A stretch of 15,024 bases of DNA from JAZKIX01 sp040384645 (GTDB lineage: Bacteria > Pseudomonadota > Gammaproteobacteria > Burkholderiales > Burkholderiaceae_D): assembly GCA_040384645.1 (NCBI GenBank), contig JAZKIX010000130.1, positions 1 to 15,024 on the forward strand, read 5' to 3'. Made by a program: the position numbers and the translations under genes. Position 1 is the stretch's first letter. Each line of letters opens with the position of its first letter. Below the pieces are notes generated by a model, which saw nothing but the letters and a program-made list of their open reading frames with translations, made no database searches and had not been told where the DNA came from. Positions 1-6,801 of the stretch are shown here, piece after piece.

Positions 1-815
1 AACTGGGCGTACTTGAAATGGTGATATTCCAGATTGGCGATGTTGTGGCACATATTGGCTTCGCCGGTAATGAACGGCTTTTCCCAAATGACGTTGCCAT
101 CGCGCCGAATCCGGCTGGTGCCTTCTAGATGGGCGGGCAGGGCGCCAGTGCGGATCTCAGGGCCGATGGCACACGGACGCAATTTGGAATGCGCCAAGTA
201 AAGGTAATTTTGGCGTTCGGTGACATGGTCTGAGAATTCATTGCCGACCGCAAAGCCGATCCGATAAGGCCGCGCATCGGGACCGATCAGATAGAGGCCG
301 ACGATCTCGGGTTCTTCGCCGCCATCGAGCGCAAAATCTGGTGATGGCAAGGTTTGGCCGGGCGCCATCACGATGCTGCCGTCACCTTTGTAAAACCATT
401 CTGGCTGCACACCTGCTTGTGCACCAGCCTGTCCGCCTTCCAGCCCGGCCTTAAAGATACGCATGGTATCGGTCAGTGTCGCCTCGCCCTTGGATAGATT
501 TTGATGCATCTGGTCGCGGGCCGAGGCGCTACCCAGATGGGTCAGCCCAGTGCCGGTGACATAACAATGCGCCGGATCGGGATGGTGCAGTGGCGACAGC
601 ACACGGCCTTGCTCAAGCAGGTTGGGATAGTCGACTGCAGCGCTCAGGCCAAACTGCGCCACCATCGCCTCCAGCGAGAGTCCCTGTGCAATGGCCGCGC
701 TGGCCAAGGCATAGGTGCTTTGCACCTGATTGATCGGCGATACAGTTTGCCCTGATGGATCAACCATGCCGACACAGACTGCGTTGTGGGGATTTAGATA
801 TTGAATAATTCTCAT
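1..815 (-). CDS. GguC/AraD1-type FAH-fold protein, sugar-acid catabolism (3' end cut off)
   Basis: Translating the minus strand from the ATG at 815 gives 271 residues without a stop, starting MRIIQYLNPHNAVCVGMVDP; the gene continues beyond the window edge. Seen: a C-terminal half of fumarylacetoacetate-hydrolase character, with FYKGDGS (141-147), an acidic GGEEPE stretch (165-170) and GNEFSDH (191-197), where this fold binds its metal. Family knowledge: GguC/AraD1 proteins are about 330 residues and sit in arabinose/galactose operons. FAH-fold enzymes of such clusters act on 2-keto-3-deoxy or 2,4-diketo-3-deoxy sugar acids, for example in the pyruvate-plus-glycolate route described in Herbaspirillum huttiense. 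Inferred role: a late step of the pathway whose earlier enzymes lie at 2111-5985. It diverges from a LysR gene over 114 bp. The Shine-Dalgarno (AAGAAAA) is weak. The exact reaction (dehydratase or hydrolase) cannot be told from sequence. Confidence 0.82.
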   Translation of the reverse strand, partial: MRIIQYLNPHNAVCVGMVDPSGQTVSPINQVQSTYALASAAIAQGLSLEAMVAQFGLSAAVDYPNLLEQGRVLSPLHHPDPAHCYVTGTGLTHLGSASARDQMHQNLSKGEATLTDTMRIFKAGLEGGQAGAQAGVQPEWFYKGDGSIVMAPGQTLPSPDFALDGGEEPEIVGLYLIGPDARPYRIGFAVGNEFSDHVTERQNYLYLAHSKLRPCAIGPEIRTGALPAHLEGTSRIRRDGNVIWEKPFITGEANMCHNIANLEYHHFKYAQ

Positions 816-859
816 TGGGAAATTTTCTTGTAATGAACTGATTTCATATTATGATGAAT

Positions 860-885
860 ACAAATAACGTTCTAATGTTATTTGT
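860..885. promoter_or_regulatory. 26-bp inverted repeat in the divergent promoter region, candidate LysR operator
   Basis: ACAAATAAC (860-868) and GTTATTTGT (877-885) are perfect 9-bp arms around an 8-bp spacer. The repeat lies midway between the two divergent starts (815 minus, 930 plus). LysR regulators usually bind dyads between themselves and a divergent target, so this is a good operator candidate for the neighbouring regulator. Binding is inferred. Confidence 0.6.
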
Positions 886-929
886 GCTGAAACCGATATC
901 ATTTAATATATCTATAGGTCGCAAAGATC

Positions 930-1919
930 ATGTCTAAAACTTCCAATAAATGGTTTGTCCGAGTCCGACTTAAAACGCGCCAATGCCTGTTGCTCATTGC
1001 TCTGGATGAGGAGCGCAACATTCACCGCGCTGCAGAAGTATTGAATATGACCCAGCCGGCGGCGTCTAAACAAATCAAGGATCTGGAAGAGATGCTGGAG
1101 GTCAAGCTGTTTGACCGCTTGCCGCGCGGCATGCGCCCAACCTTGTATGGCGAAACCGTGATCCGCCATGCCCGCATGTCCTTAGGCAGCCTGGCACGGG
1201 CGCATGAAGAAATCCTCGCTCTTAAATCTGGCCTGGCTGGCCATGTCAATGTTGGCGTCATCATGACGCCGGGCATGACGCTGGTGCCGCAAGCCATCGT
1301 CAAAGTCAAGCAGCATTCGCCCAGCTTGCGTATCGGGGTGCAGGTCGAGAGCAGTAATATTTTGCTGGAGCGTTTGCAGCAGGGCGCATTGGATTTTTTG
1401 GTGGCGCGTATTTTTGAGCAGGACGACAAGACCAATTTGCAATACGAGGAATTGACTGAAGAGCCGGTCTGCGTGGTGGCACGCATCGGCCACCCCTTGA
1501 ACGATGCAGATGATCTTGGCTTGCGTGACATCGCCGGCGCCGGTTGGCTGATGTCGCCGCCCGGCAGCGTATTGCGACACCGGTTCGAGATGATGTTCCG
1601 GCGTGACGGCTTAGAACCGCCGACCAATATGATCGACACCACGGCGATTCTGGTGGTGATTGGCGTATTGCAACAGACCGATTATTTGCATGTCATGCCG
1701 ATCGATGTGGCACGGTATTTTGCGCAGTTAGGCACGGTCTCGATCTTGCCGATTGATTTGCCATGCAAGATGGATGCTTTCGGCATCATTACGCGGCGCG
1801 ACCAAGTCTTGTCACCGGGGGCAGCGCTATTACATCGCGCGATCAAGGAAATCGCGGGCGAAATCTATTCTGCGAAGCCGCATGCCGAGACGCCGTTAGC
1901 GGTCGAAATCGCCGCCTGA
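930..1919 (+). CDS. LysR-family transcriptional regulator, GbpR-like
   Basis: A 329-residue protein with the normal LysR layout. The N-terminal winged helix-turn-helix spans about residues 17-77, with the recognition segment RAAEVLNMTQPAASKQIKDL at 33-52. A periplasmic-binding-protein-like effector domain follows at about 100-310. It resembles GbpR-type regulators, which in Agrobacterium control sugar binding-protein genes in response to galactose or arabinose. That match is from memory and is moderately sure. It is transcribed away from the FAH-fold gene, the usual position for a LysR that controls its neighbour. It probably responds to a sugar or sugar-acid intermediate of the cluster. The start has a poor ribosome site (TAGGT about 11 bases upstream). 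No U-tract terminator follows on this strand; the hairpin downstream works for the opposite strand. Confidence 0.9.
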   Translation: MSKTSNKWFVRVRLKTRQCLLLIALDEERNIHRAAEVLNMTQPAASKQIKDLEEMLEVKLFDRLPRGMRPTLYGETVIRHARMSLGSLARAHEEILALKSGLAGHVNVGVIMTPGMTLVPQAIVKVKQHSPSLRIGVQVESSNILLERLQQGALDFLVARIFEQDDKTNLQYEELTEEPVCVVARIGHPLNDADDLGLRDIAGAGWLMSPPGSVLRHRFEMMFRRDGLEPPTNMIDTTAILVVIGVLQQTDYLHVMPIDVARYFAQLGTVSILPIDLPCKMDAFGIITRRDQVLSPGAALLHRAIKEIAGEIYSAKPHAETPLAVEIAA

Positions 1920-1946
1920 TCGGTCCTCAAATCACGTTTTACGGAC

Positions 1947-1973
1947 AAAAAAAACCCGCTATTGCAGCGGGTT
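1947..1973 (-). terminator. Rho-independent terminator of the minus-strand aldose epimerase transcript
   Basis: AACCCGCT (1953-1960), a 5-base loop and AGCGGGTT (1966-1973) form a perfect 8-bp stem. Read on the minus strand it is followed directly by a run of eight Ts (complement of 1947-1954). On the plus strand it is followed by As, so it is not a canonical intrinsic terminator for the LysR gene. Confidence 0.8.
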
Positions 1974-2063
1974 AAAAAAATCTCCGTTTTACGAGAGACC
2001 TAGAGGCACAAAAAATCGTGCAGCGCCGACACCCAAGCATGGTTGACGTGCGCTAAAGGTTTA

Positions 2064-2101
2064 GAGCCTGTTCTATTCACGCTCCGTACTGGAATAGGCT
2101 C
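2064..2101. repeat. REP-like hairpin between convergent genes
   Basis: GAGCCTGTTC (2064-2073) can pair with GAATAGGCTC (2092-2101): ten pairs including one G-T wobble, with an 18-base loop. The right arm read on the minus strand, GAGCCTATTCCAGTA, closely matches GGGCCTATTTCAGTA at 5986-6000 just after the SDR gene, suggesting a dispersed palindromic element. It lies 10 bp beyond the stop of the epimerase gene. Confidence 0.45.
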
Positions 2102-2110
2102 AATGTGGCA

Positions 2111-3003
2111 TCAAATATGGGCCACCTTGAAATAGGTTTTCAGGGTAGTGCTTTGCCCCGTCGATAAAGTAATCAGTCCAGGCCGGTTTTCCATATGGAA
2201 TGCATCGATCGGATGCGTGATCGGCTCAAAACAAAAATAGCCCAGCGCCGGCGGACGATACATCAGGCTGTAGCCGGTGCAGTTTTCCATTGTTACCGTC
2301 AGGCTTANNNNNNNNNNTTTGGGCAATTGATCACCGCCGTGCCATCCCAGCCGGTAAAACAGTTATCCACCAGCGTGCCATTTAATGCCAGCGGGGCACT
2401 CTGGTTATAGTCCCAGCCTGCAGGAAATTGCTGCGTCAATTCGGTTGGAATCGGATCGTCGCCCGAGAGCCAGACCGCATCCGCTTTGGAACGCAGACGT
2501 GTATCGTCATCGCGCAAGAAATAGGGGTGCAGGCCCAAGCCGTAAGGCAGCGGCTTGGCGCCCAGATGGGTCACGGTCAGCGCGATTTCCAGACCGTCGG
2601 GCAATAGAGTAAAAGTCTGGGTGCAGCGATATTCGTAAGGGTTGCCGGCAAAACAGCGTGAAGTGATGGATAACTCGAGGCTATTGGCGCTTTGCTTGCT
2701 GACCTGCCATTGCTGCAGCCAGCCATCACCGTGGATCGGGTAGGGTTCTTTATCTCGATTTAATGCGATGGGGTAAAACACGCCATCTTGTTCAAAGCCG
2801 CCTTGTGTGATGCGGTTGGACCACGGCACCAATGGAAAGCAGGCCAGACTATAGATATCGTGACTTACCCCATCCCACGGCCGAAACAAGGGAATCACGC
2901 CATCGGCAGTGTTCCACTCCCAAGCCGAGACGCCGCCGCCCATAGCCGGTACCAGTTGCAGTTTCTGCGCGCCCGATTCGAGCACAATTGTTTCGATTTG
3001 CAT
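2111..3003 (-). CDS. Aldose 1-epimerase (GalM-like), interrupted by an assembly gap
   Basis: The two halves on either side of the N-run read as one aldose 1-epimerase. Before the gap are WSNRI (R64), PIHGDGW (H91) and GLGLHPYF (H159), the sugar-binding arginine and the two family histidines. After it, CFEPITHP carries the expected catalytic glutamate. The enzyme interconverts alpha and beta anomers of free sugars and would feed the beta anomer to the sugar dehydrogenase at 5194-5985. The halves are in different frames across exactly 10 Ns, but become continuous if the true gap is 2 modulo 3; this is an assembly effect, not a proven frameshift. No clear Shine-Dalgarno precedes the ATG. The 268 bp upstream (3004-3271) hold no gene, only an AT-rich stretch and imperfect dyads such as AACCATC (3047-3053) with GATGGTT (3109-3115). 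It is therefore probably transcribed separately from the dehydratase. Confidence 0.85.
2308..2317. other. Assembly gap (10 N) inside the aldose epimerase gene
   Basis: Ten Ns. The flanking reading frames join only if the true length is 2 modulo 3 (8 or 11 bases, for example), so ten is not the true number. Confidence 0.95.
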
Positions 3004-3271
3004 TTGAAATACTTATGAATGAAATATCAGAATTTACCTAACCCGAACCATCCATCGATGGCACGGGCATTCCTTAGTCGTCGTTCCGCAAGAAGGGCTG
3101 TCCGGTCGATGGTTATTACCGGCTTTGCAACACCCCTTGTAAATCAAACTTTGCGATGATCTCATGAATTAATAAAATAATCCGATTAAGTTGTTATTAA
3201 AAACTAACACCGCTTGCAATTGTTAAAACAACGACATCATCCAACATCAAAATTCAAGCTTTAAATCAGTT

Positions 3272-4993
3272 TCAATGCGAGTTGCGCGGTACGGCGGCAC
3301 CACTACTGCCCACCAGAAAATCAAGGTCGGCGCCCAGATGGGCTTGTTCGACATGTTCAACATAGAGCTGGACATAACCGCGCTTGGGTGATTCCGGTGC
3401 AGTCCAATTGGCTTTACGGCGCACCAGTTCTGCCTCGCTGACTTCCAGATTCAGGCGGCGTCCGGCCACATCAAGCTCAATCATGTCGCCGTTTTGTACC
3501 AGCGCCAGCGGCCCACCCACCGCCGCTTCCGGCGAGGTATGTAACACCACTGTGCCGTAGGCGGTGCCGCTCATGCGCGCATCCGAGATACGTACCATAT
3601 CGGTTACGCCTTTTTGTAAGATCTTTGGCGGCAGCGGCATATTGCCTACTTCAGCCATGCCGGGATAGCCGCGCGGGCCGCAGTTTTTCAAGACCATGAT
3701 GCAGTGTTCATCGATGTCCAGTTCAGGATCGTCGATGCGTTCATGGAAGTCTTCGATGTTTTCGAACACGACCGCGCGGCCACGGTGTTGCAATAAATGC
3801 GGTGAGGCAGCCGATGGCTTAATGACGGCGCCGTTCGGTGCCAGATTGCCCGTTAAAACTGCAATCCCGGCATTTTCCTTAAACGGTTCGGCCACGGTCT
3901 TGATGACTTCGCGGTTATAACAAGGTGCATCCTTAATGTTCTCGCCCATGGTCAAGCCATTGACCGTTAGCGCATCGCCATGCAAGACATGGGCGATTTC
4001 GCGCATCACGGCTGGCAAGCCACCTGCATAATAAAAGTCTTCCATCAGATACTGGCCCGATGGTTGCAGATTGAGCAGACAAGGCATTTCGCTGCCGATA
4101 CGATCCCAATCTTCCAGTTTCAATTCGACGCCCATACGGCGGGCGATGGCGATCAGGTGAATGACCGCATTGGTCGAGCCGCCAATGGCGGCATTGACGC
4201 GGATTGCGTTTTCAAAAGCCTGGCGGGTCAGGATCTTGGCCATGCCGAGGTCTTCTTCCACCATGGTCACAATGCGCCGGCCGGTCATTTGCGCCAGGCG
4301 GTTGCGACGGGTGTCGGCTGCCGGGATCGCTGCGTTTTCCGGCAATGACATGCCGAGCGCTTCGACCATGCTGGCCATGGTGGAGGCGGTGCCCATGGTC
4401 ATGCAGTGCCCTTTGGAACGATGCATGCAAGACTCGGCAGCGGTGAATTCTTCTTGCGACATCTGGCCGCCGCGCACCATTTCTGACATTTGCCAGACCC
4501 CGGTGCCGGAACCAATATCCTTGCCACGGAACTTGCCGTTCAACATCGGTCCGCCCGACAAGCCGATCGTGGGCAGGCCGCAACTGGCCGCGCCCATTAA
4601 CAGCGCTGGCGTCGTCTTGTCGCAACCCATCAACAGCACTACGCCGTCAATCGGATTGCCGCGAATCGATTCTTCCACATCCATGCTGGCAAGATTGCGA
4701 AATAACATGGCGGTCGGGCGCAACTGCGTTTCGCCCAGCGACATCACAGGAAACTCTACGGGAAAACCGCCCGCTTCCAACACGCCGCGCTTCACAAACT
4801 CTGCCAATTCACGGAAGTGACCATTACACGGTGTCAGTTCCGACCAAGTATTGCAAATACCGATAACCGGACGTCCGTCCAGTGAATCATGGGGATAACC
4901 CTGATTTTTCATCCAGCTGCGGTGAATGAAACCATCTTTATCCTGTCCCCCAAACCATGCTTGGCTGCGGCGTTTGGACTTCTCGGTAGTCAT
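3272..4993 (-). CDS. IlvD/Edd-family sugar-acid dehydratase, L-arabonate dehydratase-like
   Basis: A complete 573-residue member of the IlvD/Edd family, near the length of Rhizobium leguminosarum L-arabinonate dehydratase. Three cysteines sit where that enzyme binds its [2Fe-2S] cluster: C56 (TPCNGH), C124 (GCDKTTP) and C197 (GHCMTMG). K126 matches the modified metal-binding lysine. SDARMSGTAYG (470-480) holds the active-site serine and threonine. Reaction: dehydration of an aldonate (arabonate, galactonate, fuconate or xylonate) to a 2-keto-3-deoxy acid in the cytoplasm. It is not likely to be the branched-chain enzyme IlvD, because its neighbours are sugar oxidation genes and its motifs fit the sugar-acid branch. 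It has a good Shine-Dalgarno (AAGGA, 8 bases upstream) and a 185-bp leader shared with the divergent SDR. A large inverted repeat (5030-5060) lies in the leader. The substrate cannot be fixed from sequence. Confidence 0.9.
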   Translation of the reverse strand: MTTEKSKRRSQAWFGGQDKDGFIHRSWMKNQGYPHDSLDGRPVIGICNTWSELTPCNGHFRELAEFVKRGVLEAGGFPVEFPVMSLGETQLRPTAMLFRNLASMDVEESIRGNPIDGVVLLMGCDKTTPALLMGAASCGLPTIGLSGGPMLNGKFRGKDIGSGTGVWQMSEMVRGGQMSQEEFTAAESCMHRSKGHCMTMGTASTMASMVEALGMSLPENAAIPAADTRRNRLAQMTGRRIVTMVEEDLGMAKILTRQAFENAIRVNAAIGGSTNAVIHLIAIARRMGVELKLEDWDRIGSEMPCLLNLQPSGQYLMEDFYYAGGLPAVMREIAHVLHGDALTVNGLTMGENIKDAPCYNREVIKTVAEPFKENAGIAVLTGNLAPNGAVIKPSAASPHLLQHRGRAVVFENIEDFHERIDDPELDIDEHCIMVLKNCGPRGYPGMAEVGNMPLPPKILQKGVTDMVRISDARMSGTAYGTVVLHTSPEAAVGGPLALVQNGDMIELDVAGRRLNLEVSEAELVRRKANWTAPESPKRGYVQLYVEHVEQAHLGADLDFLVGSSGAAVPRNSH

Positions 4994-5029
4994 GAATTTT
5001 TCCTTAAAAATCGGATGGCAGACCAGCTA

Positions 5030-5060
5030 CCAGGTGTCGCTTCTGAAGCGAATCACTTGG
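5030..5060. promoter_or_regulatory. Large inverted repeat in the dehydratase leader, candidate operator or leader hairpin
   Basis: TCGCTTC (5037-5043), a single T, and GAAGCGA (5045-5051) form a perfect 7-bp dyad. Outside it, CCAGGTG (5030-5036) and CACTTGG (5054-5060) extend the symmetry with one wobble position and a 2-base bulge. It lies 37 to 67 bases upstream of the dehydratase start. The near-zero central loop favours a protein-binding site over an RNA hairpin. Confidence 0.5.
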
Positions 5061-5128
5061 TTTTACGTCTGTATGAAAGGATGTTATCATCCAAAACAGA
5101 TACATTAATAATAATAATTATCGCTATA

Positions 5129-5156
5129 TTGATACTAAAAAAGATATCAGTATAAA
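5129..5156 (+). promoter_or_regulatory. Sigma70-like promoter of the SDR gene with overlapping dyad
   Basis: TTGATA (5129-5134) and TATAAA (5151-5156) are separated by 16 bp and each differs from the consensus hexamer at one base. Transcription would start near 5163, about 30 bases before the ATG at 5194. ATACT (5132-5136) and AGTAT (5149-5153) form an inverted repeat lying over both hexamers, as expected for a repressor site. The divergent dehydratase promoter must lie in the same AT-rich block, but I see no clear one. Confidence 0.55.
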
Positions 5157-5193
5157 TTTTGATCAAACCTATTTTTGGATGGTGAGGAAGAAA

Positions 5194-5985
5194 ATGGCTG
5201 CAACTAAAGAATTGGCACAGTATGGCTCGCTTAAAAACAAACGGGTTTTCATCACCGGCGGCGGTACTGGTATCGGTGAATCGATGGTCAGTGCGTTTGC
5301 CGAGCAGGGCGCGATTGTGGCATTTATTGATATTGAAACACCAAAAATATCCGCAACGGATATTCGNNNNNNNNNNCAACGTTGTGCCGACGCTGGCTTT
5401 CGCAAGCCCGAATTTCGCTATTGCGATATCCGCGATATTGCCGCTCTGCAAGCGGTCATGGCGGAATTGGCGGCGTTAGTGGGCGACTTTGACGTGCTGG
5501 TAAATAACGCCGCCAACGACCAACGTCACAAGGTGGAAGAAGTCACGCAAGCTTTTTGGGACGAGCGCATCGCAATCAATCAGCGCCCTTTGTTTTTTGC
5601 CTGCCAGTCGGTGATTCCCGGCATGAAGAAAAAAGGCGGCGGTTCCATCATCAATATCGGCTCGATCAGTTGGCATATAGGCAATGGCGGTTATACCGTC
5701 TACACCACCACCAAGTCAGCCGTTAGCGGACTTACCCGCGGCCTGGCGCGCGATTTGGGGCCGGACCGGATTCGGGTCAATACCGTCACGCCGGGCTGGG
5801 TCATTACCGAGCGTCAGCTTAAATACTGGCTTAATGCCGCCGGTGAGGAAGACATCAAACGCAACCAATGCCTGCCAGATAAATTGCTGCCCTGGCATGT
5901 GGCGCGCATGGTCTTGTTCCTGGCGGCCGACGATAGCGAAATGTGTACCGCGCAGGAATATATTGTCGATGGCGGATGGGCTTAG
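5194..5985 (+). CDS. SDR sugar 1-dehydrogenase, XylB/arabinose/galactose dehydrogenase-like
   Basis: A 263-residue classical short-chain dehydrogenase. Seen: cofactor loop TGGGTGIG (21-28), D46 at the end of strand two (favours NAD), NNAAN (104-108), N129, and the triad S157, Y170, K174 (GSISW and YTTTK). The middle and C-terminus (NDxRHKxxxVT, WDERIxxN, GSISWH, VDGGW) resemble Caulobacter D-xylose 1-dehydrogenase XylB and galactose/arabinose dehydrogenases. Expected reaction: oxidation of the free sugar to its lactone with NAD(P) reduction. The alternative is the 2-keto-3-deoxypentonate 4-dehydrogenase of the Herbaspirillum pathway. The ATG at 5194 was chosen because GAGG (5184-5187) stands 6 bases before it; an in-frame ATG at 5179 has no ribosome site. 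A 10-N gap removes about residues 58-61, with the frame kept. No further pathway gene follows on this strand. Confidence 0.85.
   Translation: MAATKELAQYGSLKNKRVFITGGGTGIGESMVSAFAEQGAIVAFIDIETPKISATDIXXXXQRCADAGFRKPEFRYCDIRDIAALQAVMAELAALVGDFDVLVNNAANDQRHKVEEVTQAFWDERIAINQRPLFFACQSVIPGMKKKGGGSIINIGSISWHIGNGGYTVYTTTKSAVSGLTRGLARDLGPDRIRVNTVTPGWVITERQLKYWLNAAGEEDIKRNQCLPDKLLPWHVARMVLFLAADDSEMCTAQEYIVDGGWA
5367..5376. other. Assembly gap (10 N) inside the SDR gene
   Basis: Ten Ns between residues of the second beta-alpha unit. The flanking frames agree with a length of 1 modulo 3, so ten is possible. Confidence 0.95.
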
Positions 5986-6045
5986 GGCCTATTTCAGTAG
6001 ACGCATCATGTTTGAATGACGTACACATGGCTGGAGTCGATATTG

Positions 6046-6130
6046 ATGAGGAAATATACTCCGGCGTGTATTTTATTTTAGGCAATGAAAATGTGCGGGT
6101 GAAGGGGTATTTAGCCATATACCCCCTTAT
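6046..6130 (-). repeat. Dispersed intergenic repeat, copy A
   Basis: Read on the minus strand it starts ATAAGGGGGTATATGG and contains a 19-base block (6094-6112) identical to 11410-11428 in copy C. It also shares TTCATTG, CCTAAAATAAA and GCC-GAGTAT with copy B. AAGGGG..GTAT and ATACCCCTT can pair as a first hairpin; ATAC and GTAT near the other end as a second. It lies between the convergent SDR and FliL-like genes. Confidence 0.72.
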
Positions 6131-6198
6131 GTTTGACTAATTATTGGTCTTATTTCAGCACTTATTTGGCGCAGTGGGACGCCATTGCCTGATCTGGT

Positions 6199-6600
6199 CT
6201 ATTGCACGACAAAACTTTCCAGCGCCACTTCCGTTACGCCATTCTGGCCTTTCATTTCAATCGCCTTATTGATAGCCATCTTGATATCTTCCAGCAACAC
6301 GATTTTGCCTTTGACACTGAGGATATCTGCGCTTTTCTGACCGCTTAATAGCAGGATCAATTCATGGCGCACCATCGGCATGCGGCTTGAAACACTGCCT
6401 GCCACTTCTGGCGAGCCACCTCTAATGCGCATACTCATTTGCAGGTATTGCACGCCGCCCAGCAGATTGACGGTGAATGGTTCGATCTTGATATAGCCGC
6501 CGTCACCGCCGCTTTCAGCACTGGCGTTGGGCGATTGGATGGCAAGGCCAAACACACATAAAGAAACGATCAAGGCCGCAGATATTCTTGGAAATGTCAT
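6199..6600 (-). CDS. Orphan FliL-like secreted protein
   Basis: From the ATG at 6600 the product is 133 residues. It has a hydrophobic N-terminal segment (about 6-22) ending in a signal-peptidase-like NASA-ES site, then a FliL domain. Recognisable features are EPFTVNL, YLQMSMRIR, a P-x-V-R-H-E-L-I-L-L-L-S helix and the C-terminal VTEVALESFVVQ. FliL normally surrounds the flagellar stator as a single-pass membrane protein in a fliLMNOPQR operon; here there is no flagellar gene nearby, so this is a paralogue of unknown role, probably periplasmic. A longer TTG start at 6663 is possible but has no ribosome site and would bury the signal peptide; the ATG also lacks a clear one. It lies 201 bp downstream of the M16 protease gene on the same strand, so co-transcription is uncertain. 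Repeat copy A follows its stop. Confidence 0.75.
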   Translation of the reverse strand: MTFPRISAALIVSLCVFGLAIQSPNASAESGGDGGYIKIEPFTVNLLGGVQYLQMSMRIRGGSPEVAGSVSSRMPMVRHELILLLSGQKSADILSVKGKIVLLEDIKMAINKAIEMKGQNGVTEVALESFVVQ

Positions 6601-6801
6601 GAGAAGGCCGAAAGGCTGGAAGGGGTGAGTTAGGAAGCTAGCAAGAACTGAAATTTGGAGCAAGATTGATGGAAATATTCCCGGCCGCTACTGGCGATCA
6701 TATTTTCTCACGGCAACTTGAAATGGCAGCATTGTAATTATTTATCTGCCATTTCTGCGCATCGTCGCTTAAATAATGCTTATGTAAAATACTTATGCAA
6801 T

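Noticed and set aside
1022..1642. 206-codon minus-strand frame within the LysR gene
   Set aside because: Antisense shadow of a clear LysR protein; composition is rich in Ser, Arg and Pro as expected for a shadow.
3195..3240. GTTGTT/AACAAC dyad downstream of the dehydratase gene as its terminator
   Set aside because: The stem is AT-rich with a mismatch and the loop is long; no U-tract pattern.
4161..4820. 219-codon plus-strand frame within the dehydratase gene
   Set aside because: Antisense of a complete IlvD/Edd enzyme, with no family features.
6102..6126. AAGGGGTAT/ATACCCCCTT hairpin as a terminator for the SDR or FliL-like gene
   Set aside because: No U-tract follows on either strand; it is better explained as part of the dispersed repeat.
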